This document shows positions 17,690 to 26,020 of a stretch of 36,078 bases of DNA, in pieces. Every line of letters begins with the position of its first letter. Position 1 is the first letter of the stretch. The translations under genes were made by a program, and so were the position numbers. The stretch is from NCBI GenBank assembly GCA_903877125.1, contig CAIRCM010000166.1, forward strand, positions 1 to 36,078, read 5' to 3'. The DNA is from an uncultured Acetobacteraceae bacterium (lineage in GTDB: Bacteria > Pseudomonadota > Alphaproteobacteria > Acetobacterales > Acetobacteraceae). The notes beneath the pieces are model-generated. The model was not told where the DNA came from, searched no databases, and saw only the letters and a program-made list of their open reading frames with translations.

Positions 17690-18298
17690 GTGAACGAGGG
17701 TTTGAGGTGTTCGTTACCTGTGCATGCGGAGACGATTGCCCCGTTACCGGCGACCGGCAGGGTGCCAATCGAATGCGGCGACCTGCCTTTCGTGATCCGG
17801 CGCGACGGTGTGTGGCTGTATCGCGGGACATCGATCGATCGCAAGGAACTGGTCTGCCTGTTCGCGGGTGTGCTGCGGCGGGACGCCGATGGCGTCTACT
17901 GGCTGCGGACGCCGGCGGAACGCGGGCGAATCGTGGTGGAAGACGCCGCGTTCATGGCCGTCGAACTTGATTGGACCGGCGAGGGCGAGTCGCAGATACT
18001 GTCCTTCCGCACGAATATCGACCAGGTCGTGACCGCCGGACCCGACCACCCGATCCGGGTGGCTTATGAACCGGGCGGCGACGAACCGACGCCCTACATC
18101 ACGGTACGCCCTGGCGAAGGGGAACATCCGATCGAGGCGCGTATCAACAGGGCCACCTATTATGAACTCGTGGCACTCGCAGTGCCCGGTACCGTCGACG
18201 GACATGACGTGCTAGGTGTCTGGAGCCAGAGCGTGTTCTTCCCGTTGGGCGATCTGCCGGTCGATGACGACTTTGACGACGAATGGGAGGACGGGTGA
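17690..18298 (+). CDS. DUF1285 domain-containing protein
   Basis: This 202-aa cytoplasmic protein is recognised as DUF1285 by CGDLPFVIRRDGVWLYRGT, DRKELVCLFAGVLRRDADGV, YWLRTPAERGRIVVEDAAF and TYYELVALA. The biochemical role of the family is unknown. I prefer GTG 17690, preceded by GGGAG 8 nt upstream, because it yields the usual family length and N-terminus. ATG 17633 would add 19 residues, and the open frame back to 17453 runs into the divergent MoxR gene. It opens a four-gene operon in which each stop overlaps the next start by 4 nt (here GTGA with the Nudix gene). It ends in an acidic tail (PVDDDFDDEWEDG). Confidence 0.85.
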   Translation: MNEGLRCSLPVHAETIAPLPATGRVPIECGDLPFVIRRDGVWLYRGTSIDRKELVCLFAGVLRRDADGVYWLRTPAERGRIVVEDAAFMAVELDWTGEGESQILSFRTNIDQVVTAGPDHPIRVAYEPGGDEPTPYITVRPGEGEHPIEARINRATYYELVALAVPGTVDGHDVLGVWSQSVFFPLGDLPVDDDFDDEWEDG

Positions 18299-18888
18299 CC
18301 CCCGAGACGCTGCGGGCACGCATGATGCAAATCGCCGGAGAACCGCTGGTTCCGCCGGTGGTGTATGGCGAAGAAATCATCGGCGAACTGGAGAAGCCGC
18401 CCGTTCCCGCGGCGGTGCTGGTGCCGGTGATCCTGGGGCCGCGCCCCAGCATCCTGCTGACCAAACGCACCTCGCATCTGAAGAAGCACGCTGGGCAGGT
18501 CAGTTTCCCCGGCGGGCGGATCGACAAAGAAGACCTTAGCCCCGAAGCCGCCGCCCTGCGCGAAGCCGAAGAAGAGGTCGCGCTCGACCCCGGTCGGGTC
18601 GAGGTCATTGGGCGCATGTCGGACTACGTCACCGGCACCGGCTACCGGATCACCCCGATCCTGGGTCTGTTGCCGCCCGACCTGACATATCGCCCATCCC
18701 CTCATGAGGTGGAATTCGTCTTCGAACTGCCGATCTCGGTCGTGCTGGACCCCGACGCCCCGCAACGGCAGAAGCGGGAAGTGTCGGGCCGGTCCCGGGA
18801 TTTCTGGGTGTGGCCGCATCCCGAGCACTTCATCTGGGGCGCGACGGCGGCGATCCTGGTGCATCTGGCGAAGAAGCTCCGGGGATGA
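18295..18888 (+). CDS. Nudix hydrolase, CoA pyrophosphatase type
   Basis: This 197-aa Nudix enzyme belongs to the coenzyme A pyrophosphatase (NudL/UPF0035-like) group, which cleaves CoA or acyl-CoA to phosphopantetheine and adenosine 3',5'-bisphosphate. The group signature is clear: LLTKRTSHLKKHAGQVSFPG followed by GGRIDKEDLSPEAAALREAE and EEVAL. The REAEEE core keeps the metal-binding glutamates. The glycine usual after EE-hydrophobic is alanine here (EEVAL for EEIGL). The start is GTG 18295, overlapping the DUF1285 stop (GTGA), with GGGAGG 4 nt upstream. The stop overlaps the next ATG (ATGA). Substrate assignment follows the family motif and is not proven. Confidence 0.93.
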   Translation: MTPETLRARMMQIAGEPLVPPVVYGEEIIGELEKPPVPAAVLVPVILGPRPSILLTKRTSHLKKHAGQVSFPGGRIDKEDLSPEAAALREAEEEVALDPGRVEVIGRMSDYVTGTGYRITPILGLLPPDLTYRPSPHEVEFVFELPISVVLDPDAPQRQKREVSGRSRDFWVWPHPEHFIWGATAAILVHLAKKLRG

Positions 18889-19112
18889 TCCGGCTGGCGG
18901 AGCTGCTCCTGCTCGTCGCGCCTTTGGCCGCGTTCATTGCCTGGCGGGTTTTCGCGCTGGGGAAGGTGCCCTCGGTTGGGATGATTCTGGCCGCGGCGGC
19001 AGTGCTGGTGGGTCTCGCCGCCCTGCTGATCTGGCTGCGATCCGCGGATGCCGAGCCACGTGGCTCTGTATACATCCCCAGCCATATCGAGAATGGCCGG
19101 ATCGTGCCGTGA
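18885..19112 (+). CDS. Small membrane protein, DUF6111 family
   Basis: This 75-aa protein has two membrane segments (about residues 5-22, LAELLLLVAPLAAFIAW, and 31-51, VGMILAAAAVLVGLAALLIWL) and a short polar tail. The tail ends in YIPSHIENGRIVP, a stretch that recalls the tail of DUF6111 proteins found between CoA pyrophosphatase and CCA-transferase genes in Alphaproteobacteria. The function is unknown. ATG 18885 overlaps the preceding stop (ATGA) and its own stop overlaps the following GTG (GTGA), so its synthesis is coupled to both neighbours. The DUF6111 name rests on size, topology, tail motif and position. Confidence 0.78.
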   Translation: MIRLAELLLLVAPLAAFIAWRVFALGKVPSVGMILAAAAVLVGLAALLIWLRSADAEPRGSVYIPSHIENGRIVP

Positions 19113-20266
19113 GGATCGATCCGCCGGGGTTCCTGGCCGATCCCGCCGTGGTCAGGGTGATGACAGCGCTGCCCGGGGCTCGGATTGTCGGTGGCGCGGT
19201 GCGCGACGCGCTCGCGGGACGGGCGGTGGCCGATATCGATCTGGCGACTCCGATGCTGCCGGCGGAGGTCGCCACCGCGTTGGCCAAAGCCGGCATCCGC
19301 ACCGTTCCCACCGGGCTGGACCATGGCACGCAGACCGCGGTGGCGAACGGGCGCGGGTTCGAGATCACGACTCTGCGCCGGGATGTGGCCACCGACGGGC
19401 GGCGGGCGACGGTGGCCTTCACCACCGATTGGCGGGAAGACGCGGCGCGGCGGGATTTCACCATCAACGCGATGTCGATGACCCCAGACGGGACGGTGTT
19501 CGACTATTTCGGCGGGGCGGACGATCTGCGCGCCGGCGTCCTGCGGTTCGTCGGGGATGCGGCAACCAGGGTCGCGGAAGACTATTTGCGCATCCTCCGG
19601 TTTTTCCGGTTCTACGCCCGCTACGGGACGGGCGCGCCCGATCCCGAAGCGATCGCGGCCATCCGGGGCGGAATCGCCGGCCTCGCGCAGCTATCGGTTG
19701 AGCGGGTCTGGAATGAATTGTCCGGGCTCTTGGCGATCCCCAATCCCGGGCCGGCGGTCGCGTTGATGGAGGAACTCGGCGTTCTCAGCGCCATATTGCC
19801 TGAAGGCGCGGCGGCGGGCGGATTGATTCGGCTTCTGGCGATCGGCGGGCCGGCCGATCGGATCCTGCGTCTGGCGGCGTTGTTGACTGGGGACGCGGCG
19901 GCGGTCGCAATGCGATTGAAACTTTCGGGTACGGATCGGGAGCAGCTGATCGCCCTGCGCCAACCGGCGACGGTGGCGCCATCGGACGACGACGCGGCAT
20001 TGCGCCGCGCTTTGGCGGATGAGTTGCCGACCATTCTGACCGGTCGCGCCTGGCTTGCCGGAGAACCCGGTCTCGCCGCGCGGCTCGGCGCGATCCGGCG
20101 ACCGGTTTTCGCGCTGGTGGGTCGCGATGTCGTCAAGCTGGGTGTCGAAGCCGGGCCCCGGGTCGGAAGCCTGCTGCGCGATGTCCGGCTGTGGTGGAAA
20201 GCGCGCGGATGCGTGGACAACGCGGATGCCTGTCGTGCGGAGTTGCGGCGACGGGTCGGCGTTTGA
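19109..20266 (+). CDS. cca: CCA tRNA nucleotidyltransferase (class II poly(A) polymerase family)
   Basis: This 385-aa enzyme adds or repairs the 3'-CCA end of tRNAs. Head-domain motifs are RIVGGAVRDAL (residues 25-35), DIDLATP (42-48, metal-binding D42 and D44), RRDFTINAM (114-122) and VAEDYLRILRFFRFYARYG (155-173). The neck and body helices follow. The start is GTG 19109, overlapping the DUF6111 stop (GTGA). The open frame further upstream is a high-GC artefact running inside the preceding genes. The length is normal for the alphaproteobacterial class II enzyme without an HD domain. It is the last gene of the operon; a palindrome-ended repeat begins 8 bp after its stop. Confidence 0.96.
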   Translation: MRIDPPGFLADPAVVRVMTALPGARIVGGAVRDALAGRAVADIDLATPMLPAEVATALAKAGIRTVPTGLDHGTQTAVANGRGFEITTLRRDVATDGRRATVAFTTDWREDAARRDFTINAMSMTPDGTVFDYFGGADDLRAGVLRFVGDAATRVAEDYLRILRFFRFYARYGTGAPDPEAIAAIRGGIAGLAQLSVERVWNELSGLLAIPNPGPAVALMEELGVLSAILPEGAAAGGLIRLLAIGGPADRILRLAALLTGDAAAVAMRLKLSGTDREQLIALRQPATVAPSDDDAALRRALADELPTILTGRAWLAGEPGLAARLGAIRRPVFALVGRDVVKLGVEAGPRVGSLLRDVRLWWKARGCVDNADACRAELRRRVGV

Positions 20267-20274
20267 GCGAGACC

Positions 20275-20378
20275 TAGAGCGCGATAGGGTGAAGTTGACC
20301 CTGTCGTGGTCTATAAGCCTTTGTTTGATCGCGTGATTCACGCCGCCGTGTGGTTCCACCTTTGGCGATCACGCTCTA
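20275..20378. repeat. 104-bp intergenic element with imperfect terminal inverted repeats
   Basis: The segment begins TAGAGCGCGATAGGGTGAAG and, read on the other strand from its right end, begins TAGAGCGTGATCGCCAAAGG. The two ends agree exactly over the first 7 bases and in about 18 of 28 overall. A perfect inner hairpin (GCGTGA, T, TCACGC at 20331-20343) lies nearer the right side. It fills nearly all of the gap between cca and the convergent hydrolase gene, and its right end supplies the TAG stop of that gene. Such ends are typical of dispersed palindromic elements or MITE-like repeats; I recall similar GAGCG(T/C)GATC-ended intergenic repeats in alphaproteobacteria. Only one copy is in this window, so dispersal is untested. 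Confidence 0.65.
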
Positions 20379-21146
20379 TCGTCCCTCCAAAAACTCCCGC
20401 AGCAACCGCGCGCATTCCGCAGCATGCGAAAATGGCAGCCCATGTTTCGCATGGCCGAAAACATGCAGCCGAGACCCGGGCACGCGCGCATGGAAATCCG
20501 CCATCACCGGTACCGGAATGAACGGCGAGCCGTCCGGGTGCAGCAGCAACAATGGCGGCTTCAATCCGGCCAGCCGATCCACCAGATCGGCACCCACCAA
20601 CGCGGCGAGCAATGCCAGCACCGTGTCGGGACAGGCCGTGGCCTGCTGGGTCTCGAACCAATGCCATTCGTCGGGCGACAGCACACCGGGATGGAAGCGC
20701 CCGGCCATCATGTGCGCCGACCAACCCGCCATGCCCCGCGTTTCGATGATCCGCCGCCAGTTCGATACCGATTCGATCGACGCCCCAAGATGCGCCCCAT
20801 TGCTGACGGTCAACGTGCGAAACCGTTGCGGCGCCCGCAACGCCGCGGTCAGCGCGATCGTGCCGCCGATGGATTCACCGACCAGATGCGCGCGCTCCAC
20901 CCCCGCCGCGTCCATCACCGCGAACAGATCGTCGGCGAGGCTGTCCATCGTCAGACCCGCCGCTGGGCCGGTGCTGCCATGCCCGCGCATATCGAACCGC
21001 AGGATGCGATACCGATCCATCAGCGCAGGCAGCCAACCGCCCCAGATTTCCTGACACGCGCCAACGCCGTGATGCATGACGATGGTTTCCGGATCGCGAT
21101 GCCACGGCCGCACGTGATCCACCAAAGACCAAGCGGGAATGCTCAA
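20376..21146 (-). CDS. Alpha/beta-fold hydrolase
   Basis: This 256-aa single-domain alpha/beta hydrolase has an oxyanion-side stretch [12 protein letters not shown] (about 24-35), [10 protein letters not shown] (51-60) and nucleophile elbow GESIG with S92. A later aspartate ([11 protein letters not shown]) and C-terminal histidines ([10 protein letters not shown]) complete a plausible triad. It resembles the 3-oxoadipate enol-lactonase-like group, but the substrate is unknown. The start is TTG 21146: it overlaps the pump-gene stop in a TTGA arrangement and has GGAGG 8 nt upstream. The frame stays open to 21707 only as an antisense-free high-GC extension inside the pump gene. The TAG stop lies in the terminal bases of the adjacent repeat element. 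Confidence 0.88.
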   Translation of the reverse strand: MSIPAWSLVDHVRPWHRDPETIVMHHGVGACQEIWGGWLPALMDRYRILRFDMRGHGSTGPAAGLTMDSLADDLFAVMDAAGVERAHLVGESIGGTIALTAALRAPQRFRTLTVSNGAHLGASIESVSNWRRIIETRGMAGWSAHMMAGRFHPGVLSPDEWHWFETQQATACPDTVLALLAALVGADLVDRLAGLKPPLLLLHPDGSPFIPVPVMADFHARVPGSRLHVFGHAKHGLPFSHAAECARLLREFLEGR

Positions 21147-24100
21147 TGCGACGTCCTCCGCCCGAACCGCCCCTTCATCCACTCGCGCGCCCCCTGGAAC
21201 ACCGCGTAGAGCATCGGGATCAGGAACACCCCGATCGAGCTCGCCACGATCATGCCGGCGAACACCGCCGTGCCGACCGCGCGCCGACTGAGCATGCCCG
21301 CACCGGTCGCCCAGACCAGCGGAATCAGCCCGAAGATAAACGCGATCGACGTCATCAGCACCGCGCGTATCCGCATCCGAGCGCCGAGGAGGGCGGCTTC
21401 GCGGACAGAGAGCCCCTCCTCGCGGGCGCCCTTGGCGAACTCGACAATCAAAATACCGTTCTTCGCGGCGAGCGAGATCAGCACCACCATGCCGATCTGC
21501 GCGTACAAGTCGAGCGACAGTCCGAACAGGTGCAGCCCGCCGAACGCGCCCAGCACGCCCACGGTCACCGACAGCAGCACCGGCACCGGAATCATCCAGC
21601 TTTCGTACAGCGCGACCAGGAACAGGTAGGCGAACAAAACCGCCAGCGACAAAATCGCCAACGTCTGACCCGCCGCCGCCTTTTCCTGATACGCGGTACC
21701 CGACCATTCGTAGCCATAGCCCGGTGGCAATGTGTTCGCCGATATCTCGTCCATTGCCTTCAACGCATCGCCTGAGGAAACGAACGCCGCTGGCGAACCG
21801 TTCACCGTCACCGCGCGATAGTTGTTGAACCGGCTGATGACCTGCGGTCCCAGCACGATCCGAGGCGAAGCGATGGCCCGCAGTGGCACCATCTCCCCAC
21901 GGTTGTTGCGCACATTGATCCGGTCGAGGGCCGACGCATCCGACCGGTCGGCCGCCGTGGCCTGAATATTCACCTGCCAGGTGCGCCCATACAGGTTGAA
22001 GTCGTTGATGTAATAACCGCCCAGTGTGGTCTGCAACGCGCTGAAGACGTCCGACACCGCCAAACCCAGCGCCTGGGCCTTGTCGCGATCGATATCGAGC
22101 CAGATCGACGGGTTCGACGCGGTAAAGGTCGAGAATACCCGGCTGAGCCGATGGTCCTGACTTGCAGCCGCCTGCAGCCCCTGCACCACGCTCGCCATCG
22201 CGGCGGGTTCCTGGCCCTCCAGGTTCTCCAGTTGATATTCGAAGCCACCGCTGGTCGACAGGCCGAGGATCGGCGGCAGGTTGAAGGCAACGATATTGGC
22301 GCGCCGTATCGACCTCGCCCCCCCGAACACCGCGCCGATCGTTGCCTGCGCACTCTGTGCGGCCGCGATTCGGTCCGCGAAGGGCTTCAGGCGCACCACC
22401 ACGAACGCGGCGTTGGGCTGGTTACCGCCGTCAAGCAGGGAGAAGCCGACGATCGCCAGCACCCCCTCCACCTGCGGCATCGGCATGATCATCTTCTCCA
22501 CCTGCTCCACCACCGCTCGGGTGCGGTTTACCGAGGCACCGTCAGGCAGTTGGACCGCGACGAAGAATGCGCCCTGGTCTTCTTCGGGCAAAAAGCCGGT
22601 CGGGGTGATTTTCGCGATGCCGTAAATGCCCGCCGCCGAAACAGCGATGATCAGCACCGACAGGATCGAAACCTTCAGCAGCCCGCGCACCATCCAGGCA
22701 TAGCCGTCGCGTGTCTTGTCGATGCCCCGCAGCATCAAGCCCAGCACGCCCTTCGGCGCCCCGCCATGCCTAAGAAACACACCGCACAGAGCCGGCGAAA
22801 GCGTCAGCGCGTTGACCGCGGAAATCAGCATGGACACGCTGATCGTCACGGCGAACTGCCGAAACAGCGTGCCCGACACACCTGGAATGAAAGCGACGGG
22901 CACGAACACCGACAGCAGCACCAGGGAGATCGCGATCACCGGTCCGGTGATCTGCGCCATGGCCTTCTTGGTGGCATCCTTGGGCGAGAGCTCCGGCTCC
23001 TCCGCCATCACCCGCTCGACGTTTTCCACCACAACGATCGCGTCATCGACCACGATGCCGATACCCAGCACCATCGCCAGCAGGGAGATCGTGTTCAGCG
23101 AAAACCCCGAGGCCAGCAGAAACGCGACCGTGCCCACGAGACTGACCGGGATCGCCACCATCGGGATGATCGTCGCCCGCCAGTTCCCCAGGAAGACGAA
23201 CACGACCAAAACCACGAGCACGAAGGCGATGATCAGAGTGCTTTTCACCTCCTCCAGCGTCAACGATACGAAGGTGGAGCTGTCGTAGAACACCCGCGAT
23301 GTCAGGCCGGGCGGAAAACGTTTGGACATATCGTCCAGCACCGCCTGTACCCGAGCGGCGGTATCCACGGCATTGGCACCTGGGGCGAGGTACAGACCGA
23401 TCGATACCGCCGGGTTGCCGTTGAGGCGACTTTCCGTATCCATGTTGGCCGCGCCGAGCTCGACGCGTGCAACATCCTTGACTTTCAGCAATGACCCGTC
23501 ATTGCCGGCGCGGATCACGATATTGCCGAACTGTTCGGCAGTTACCAGCCGCCCCTGAGTCTGAACGCTCAACTGGAATTGCGTTGCGTCGCTGGTTGGC
23601 CGGGCACCGACCCGCCCGACGGCCGCTTGCACGTTCTGGCTTTGGATCACGGCGATCACGTCGGCCGGCGACAGGTTCAACCCGGTGAGCCGATCCACAT
23701 CGAACCAAATGCGCATGGAATAATCGAGCCGCCCGAACAGCTGCGCATCGCCCACGCCAGGCGTGCGAGCCAACCGGTCCAGCACGTTGATGGTGACATA
23801 GTTGCTGATATACAGCGGATCGTATTTTCCGCCGGGGGAATAAAACTGGAGAAACTCCAGAACCGCCGTCGATCGCTTCCGCACGACGATGCCGGCGTGC
23901 TGCACTTCCGGCGGCAGGCGCGCCAATGCCTGCTGGACGCGATTGTTGACGTTGACGACGTCGACGTCCGGGTTCGTGCCAAGCTCAAAACTGATCAGGT
24001 TGCTGTAGCTGCCGTCGTTCGCGCTGTTGGACTTCATGTAGATCATCTTATCTACGCCGACGATCGCGGATTCGATCGGCTGCGCGACAGTGGCCTCGAT

Positions 24101-24271
24101 CACCTGGGCCGAGGCACCGGTGAAAGTCGCGGACACCAGCACCTGCGGTGGAACGATGTCCGGAAACTGAGAAACCGGGATACGAAACCAGGCCAGCACG
24201 CCGGCCAGCGTCATGACGATCGCGATGACGACCGCCAACCGGGGACGGTCGACGAAAACGGACGAAATCAT
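21143..24271 (-). CDS. RND efflux pump, HAE1/AcrB-type inner-membrane transporter
   Basis: This 1042-aa proton-driven pump exports hydrophobic or amphiphilic compounds, as a trimer, from the periplasm and inner membrane. The N-terminus [20 protein letters not shown], the porter-domain stretch [20 protein letters not shown] (36-55) and the proton-relay pair [15 protein letters not shown] (D409-D410, TM4) are typical. [22 protein letters not shown] supplies the TM10 lysine. Twelve membrane segments and two large periplasmic loops fit the usual topology. It starts 3 bp after the adaptor gene stop and ends overlapping the hydrolase start. No outer-membrane factor or local regulator gene is in the window, so it probably borrows a TolC-type channel encoded elsewhere. 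The substrate is unknown. Confidence 0.96.
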   Translation of the reverse strand: MISSVFVDRPRLAVVIAIVMTLAGVLAWFRIPVSQFPDIVPPQVLVSATFTGASAQVIEATVAQPIESAIVGVDKMIYMKSNSANDGSYSNLISFELGTNPDVDVVNVNNRVQQALARLPPEVQHAGIVVRKRSTAVLEFLQFYSPGGKYDPLYISNYVTINVLDRLARTPGVGDAQLFGRLDYSMRIWFDVDRLTGLNLSPADVIAVIQSQNVQAAVGRVGARPTSDATQFQLSVQTQGRLVTAEQFGNIVIRAGNDGSLLKVKDVARVELGAANMDTESRLNGNPAVSIGLYLAPGANAVDTAARVQAVLDDMSKRFPPGLTSRVFYDSSTFVSLTLEEVKSTLIIAFVLVVLVVFVFLGNWRATIIPMVAIPVSLVGTVAFLLASGFSLNTISLLAMVLGIGIVVDDAIVVVENVERVMAEEPELSPKDATKKAMAQITGPVIAISLVLLSVFVPVAFIPGVSGTLFRQFAVTISVSMLISAVNALTLSPALCGVFLRHGGAPKGVLGLMLRGIDKTRDGYAWMVRGLLKVSILSVLIIAVSAAGIYGIAKITPTGFLPEEDQGAFFVAVQLPDGASVNRTRAVVEQVEKMIMPMPQVEGVLAIVGFSLLDGGNQPNAAFVVVRLKPFADRIAAAQSAQATIGAVFGGARSIRRANIVAFNLPPILGLSTSGGFEYQLENLEGQEPAAMASVVQGLQAAASQDHRLSRVFSTFTASNPSIWLDIDRDKAQALGLAVSDVFSALQTTLGGYYINDFNLYGRTWQVNIQATAADRSDASALDRINVRNNRGEMVPLRAIASPRIVLGPQVISRFNNYRAVTVNGSPAAFVSSGDALKAMDEISANTLPPGYGYEWSGTAYQEKAAAGQTLAILSLAVLFAYLFLVALYESWMIPVPVLLSVTVGVLGAFGGLHLFGLSLDLYAQIGMVVLISLAAKNGILIVEFAKGAREEGLSVREAALLGARMRIRAVLMTSIAFIFGLIPLVWATGAGMLSRRAVGTAVFAGMIVASSIGVFLIPMLYAVFQGAREWMKGRFGRRTSH

Positions 24272-24274
24272 ATG

Positions 24275-25420
24275 TTATTTTCCCGCCGGCGGTGTCATCG
24301 GGGCAGCCGCAACGACCGTGCCCGGGCGCACTTTCTGGATGCCTTCGGCGATGACCGTTTCGCCTTCCTTCAACCCGTCGGCGATCACAGCCACCGCCGG
24401 GGTCGACTGCCCCAACTTGACCCGACGCTGCTCGGCCTTGTTGCCGTCGCCCAGCACGTAAACGTAGTCACCTTGCTGGTCCGACAACACCGCCGAACGC
24501 GGGATGCCAAGGGCCATCACCGGTTTGATTCCTTCGACGGTCACCGCGACGAACGCCCCGTCGAGCAAGGCACGTTCCACCGGCTTGCCAGGTTCGGCGG
24601 GGCGCAGCGGCGGATTGGCGATACGCGCACGCAGGAGAACCGTATCGGTGGTGAGGGATACGCTGGGATCGATGTAATCGATGGTGCCAATCGGCGCGAA
24701 CGACGAGCCATCCGGCGGCTTCACATGCACCGCCACCGCCGCGGTACCGCCCTTGTCGGCGTATCGCTTCTGCAACGCCGTCAAGGTCCGCGAGGCCACG
24801 GGGAACGTGATGTACATCGGGTCCTGGCTGACAATCGTTGCCAATGGACCGCTGCTGGGCGACACGACATTGCCGATCGTGATGTTGGAGCGGCTGATCT
24901 TGCCCGCGATCGGAGCCCTGACCTCGGTATATTCCAGATTGATCTTCGCCTGGCGCAGCTGCGCTGTCGCGACCGCGGTCTGTGCTGCCAGTGACCGCTG
25001 GTTTGCCAGCGCGTCATCCACGGTCGACCGCTGCCCCGCCGGCGTGCCCAGCAATGTCTGCGCACGTCCCAGTTGAATGCCCGCATTGGCAAGCCGAGCG
25101 GTCACGTCCGCCAGCGTTCCTTCCTGTTGTGCGACGGCGGTTTCGAAGGGTGCTCGTTCGAGCTTGTAGAGCAGGTCGCCTCGCTGCACTTCGGCCCCTT
25201 CGGTGAACAGTCGTTCGTCCAGAAACGCTGTCACGCGGGCGGTCAGCGCCACCCGGTCGATGGCTTGCACACGGCCCACGAAATCCGAGGTTTCGGTGAC
25301 CGCGACCAGTTCAGCCTTGACCACCCCTACGGCGGGCGGCGGTGCGCCGGGTGCCTGAGCCAGGGCGACCCCAGGCAACAGCGCGGCCGCGATGGCAAAG
25401 CACAGGAAAGCCAAACGCAT
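24275..25420 (-). CDS. RND efflux periplasmic adaptor (membrane fusion protein)
   Basis: This 381-aa adaptor links the RND pump to an outer-membrane channel. A signal sequence (MRLAFLCFAIAAALLPGVALAQ) is followed by the barrel/lipoyl half GRVQAIDRVALTARVTAFL and EGAEVQRGDLLYKLE. An alpha-hairpin of about 100 residues comes next, then the second lipoyl half YTEVRAPIAGKISRSNITIG and the beta-barrel and membrane-proximal parts. ATG 25420 is preferred because AAGGA is 10 nt upstream; ATG 25429 would leave only 1 nt. No lipobox cysteine is present, so it is probably anchored by complex formation rather than lipid. It is the first gene of adaptor-pump-hydrolase, divergent from crcB across 181 bp. 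Confidence 0.94.
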   Translation of the reverse strand: MRLAFLCFAIAAALLPGVALAQAPGAPPPAVGVVKAELVAVTETSDFVGRVQAIDRVALTARVTAFLDERLFTEGAEVQRGDLLYKLERAPFETAVAQQEGTLADVTARLANAGIQLGRAQTLLGTPAGQRSTVDDALANQRSLAAQTAVATAQLRQAKINLEYTEVRAPIAGKISRSNITIGNVVSPSSGPLATIVSQDPMYITFPVASRTLTALQKRYADKGGTAAVAVHVKPPDGSSFAPIGTIDYIDPSVSLTTDTVLLRARIANPPLRPAEPGKPVERALLDGAFVAVTVEGIKPVMALGIPRSAVLSDQQGDYVYVLGDGNKAEQRRVKLGQSTPAVAVIADGLKEGETVIAEGIQKVRPGTVVAAAPMTPPAGK

Positions 25421-25601
25421 CGTTGTCATGTCCTTCGGATCGGATCCAGCACCGGCAGTTAGGAGTTCGCGTCGTTTGCGGTCAACCCAACCGATCGGCT
25501 AGTCAGGTCCAAGTTATCGCCAGCATATGGGACGATGCCATGAATCGAAGCATGTTTTCGCGCCAACGCCCATCGCTGTCCCGAACCCAGGTCCCGGCGT
25601 G

Positions 25602-25979
25602 ATGGGCGCCTACCTCGCCGTTGCCATTGGCGGTGCTGTCGGCAGCGTCGCCCGGTTTTGGATGACCGGCGCGATGACCGCCGTGACCGGCCCCCGCTTT
25701 CCCTGGGGCACGTTGCTGATCAACGTCATCGGATCTTTCATCATCGGTCTGGTCGCGGGCTTTACGCTCACACCCACTCGGATGGGCGTGCATCCCGATA
25801 TCCGAATCTTCCTGATGACGGGCATCTGTGGCGGGTTCACCACGTTCTCGGCCTTCAGTTTGCAGACGCTGGAGCTGCTTCAGACCGGGGATATCGCGCC
25901 GGCGATCGGCTACGCCCTGGGATCGGTGATTGCCTGCCTTCTTGCTGTGTGGGGCGGCTGGGTGCTGGGGCGTATCTGA
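25602..25979 (+). CDS. crcB: Fluoride efflux channel CrcB/Fluc
   Basis: This 125-aa protein has four membrane segments and forms, in the family, a dual-topology dimeric fluoride channel that lowers cytoplasmic fluoride. Family features are AIGGAVGSVARFW (about 8-20), FPWGTLLINVIGSFIIGL with the conserved asparagine, and GICGGFTTFSAFSLQTLEL. ATG 25602 gives the normal start MGAYLAVAIGG; no strong Shine-Dalgarno sequence is visible (GGTCCCGGCGTG precedes it). I compared the leader with the fluoride-riboswitch pattern and did not find it. The CoA-transferase gene follows 41 bp downstream and may share the transcript. Confidence 0.95.
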   Translation: MGAYLAVAIGGAVGSVARFWMTGAMTAVTGPRFPWGTLLINVIGSFIIGLVAGFTLTPTRMGVHPDIRIFLMTGICGGFTTFSAFSLQTLELLQTGDIAPAIGYALGSVIACLLAVWGGWVLGRI

Positions 25980-26020
25980 TCCCGCTTGAACCGCTGCCCG
26001 CGCCATGCCAGGACAGCGGC

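Noticed and set aside
21147-21707. Upstream extension of the alpha/beta hydrolase
   Set aside because: The extra 187 codons run inside the pump gene in another frame and lack hydrolase-like sequence. TTG 21146 with GGAGG and the TTGA overlap explains the start.
22151-23494. 447-codon plus-strand frame
   Set aside because: It is antisense to the RND pump; the histidine/arginine-rich product has no recognisable domain.
25430-25601. Fluoride riboswitch upstream of crcB
   Set aside because: I looked for the characteristic GGCGATG...GCCC pseudoknot pattern. Only an unrelated GACGATGCC is present, with no matching pairing partners.
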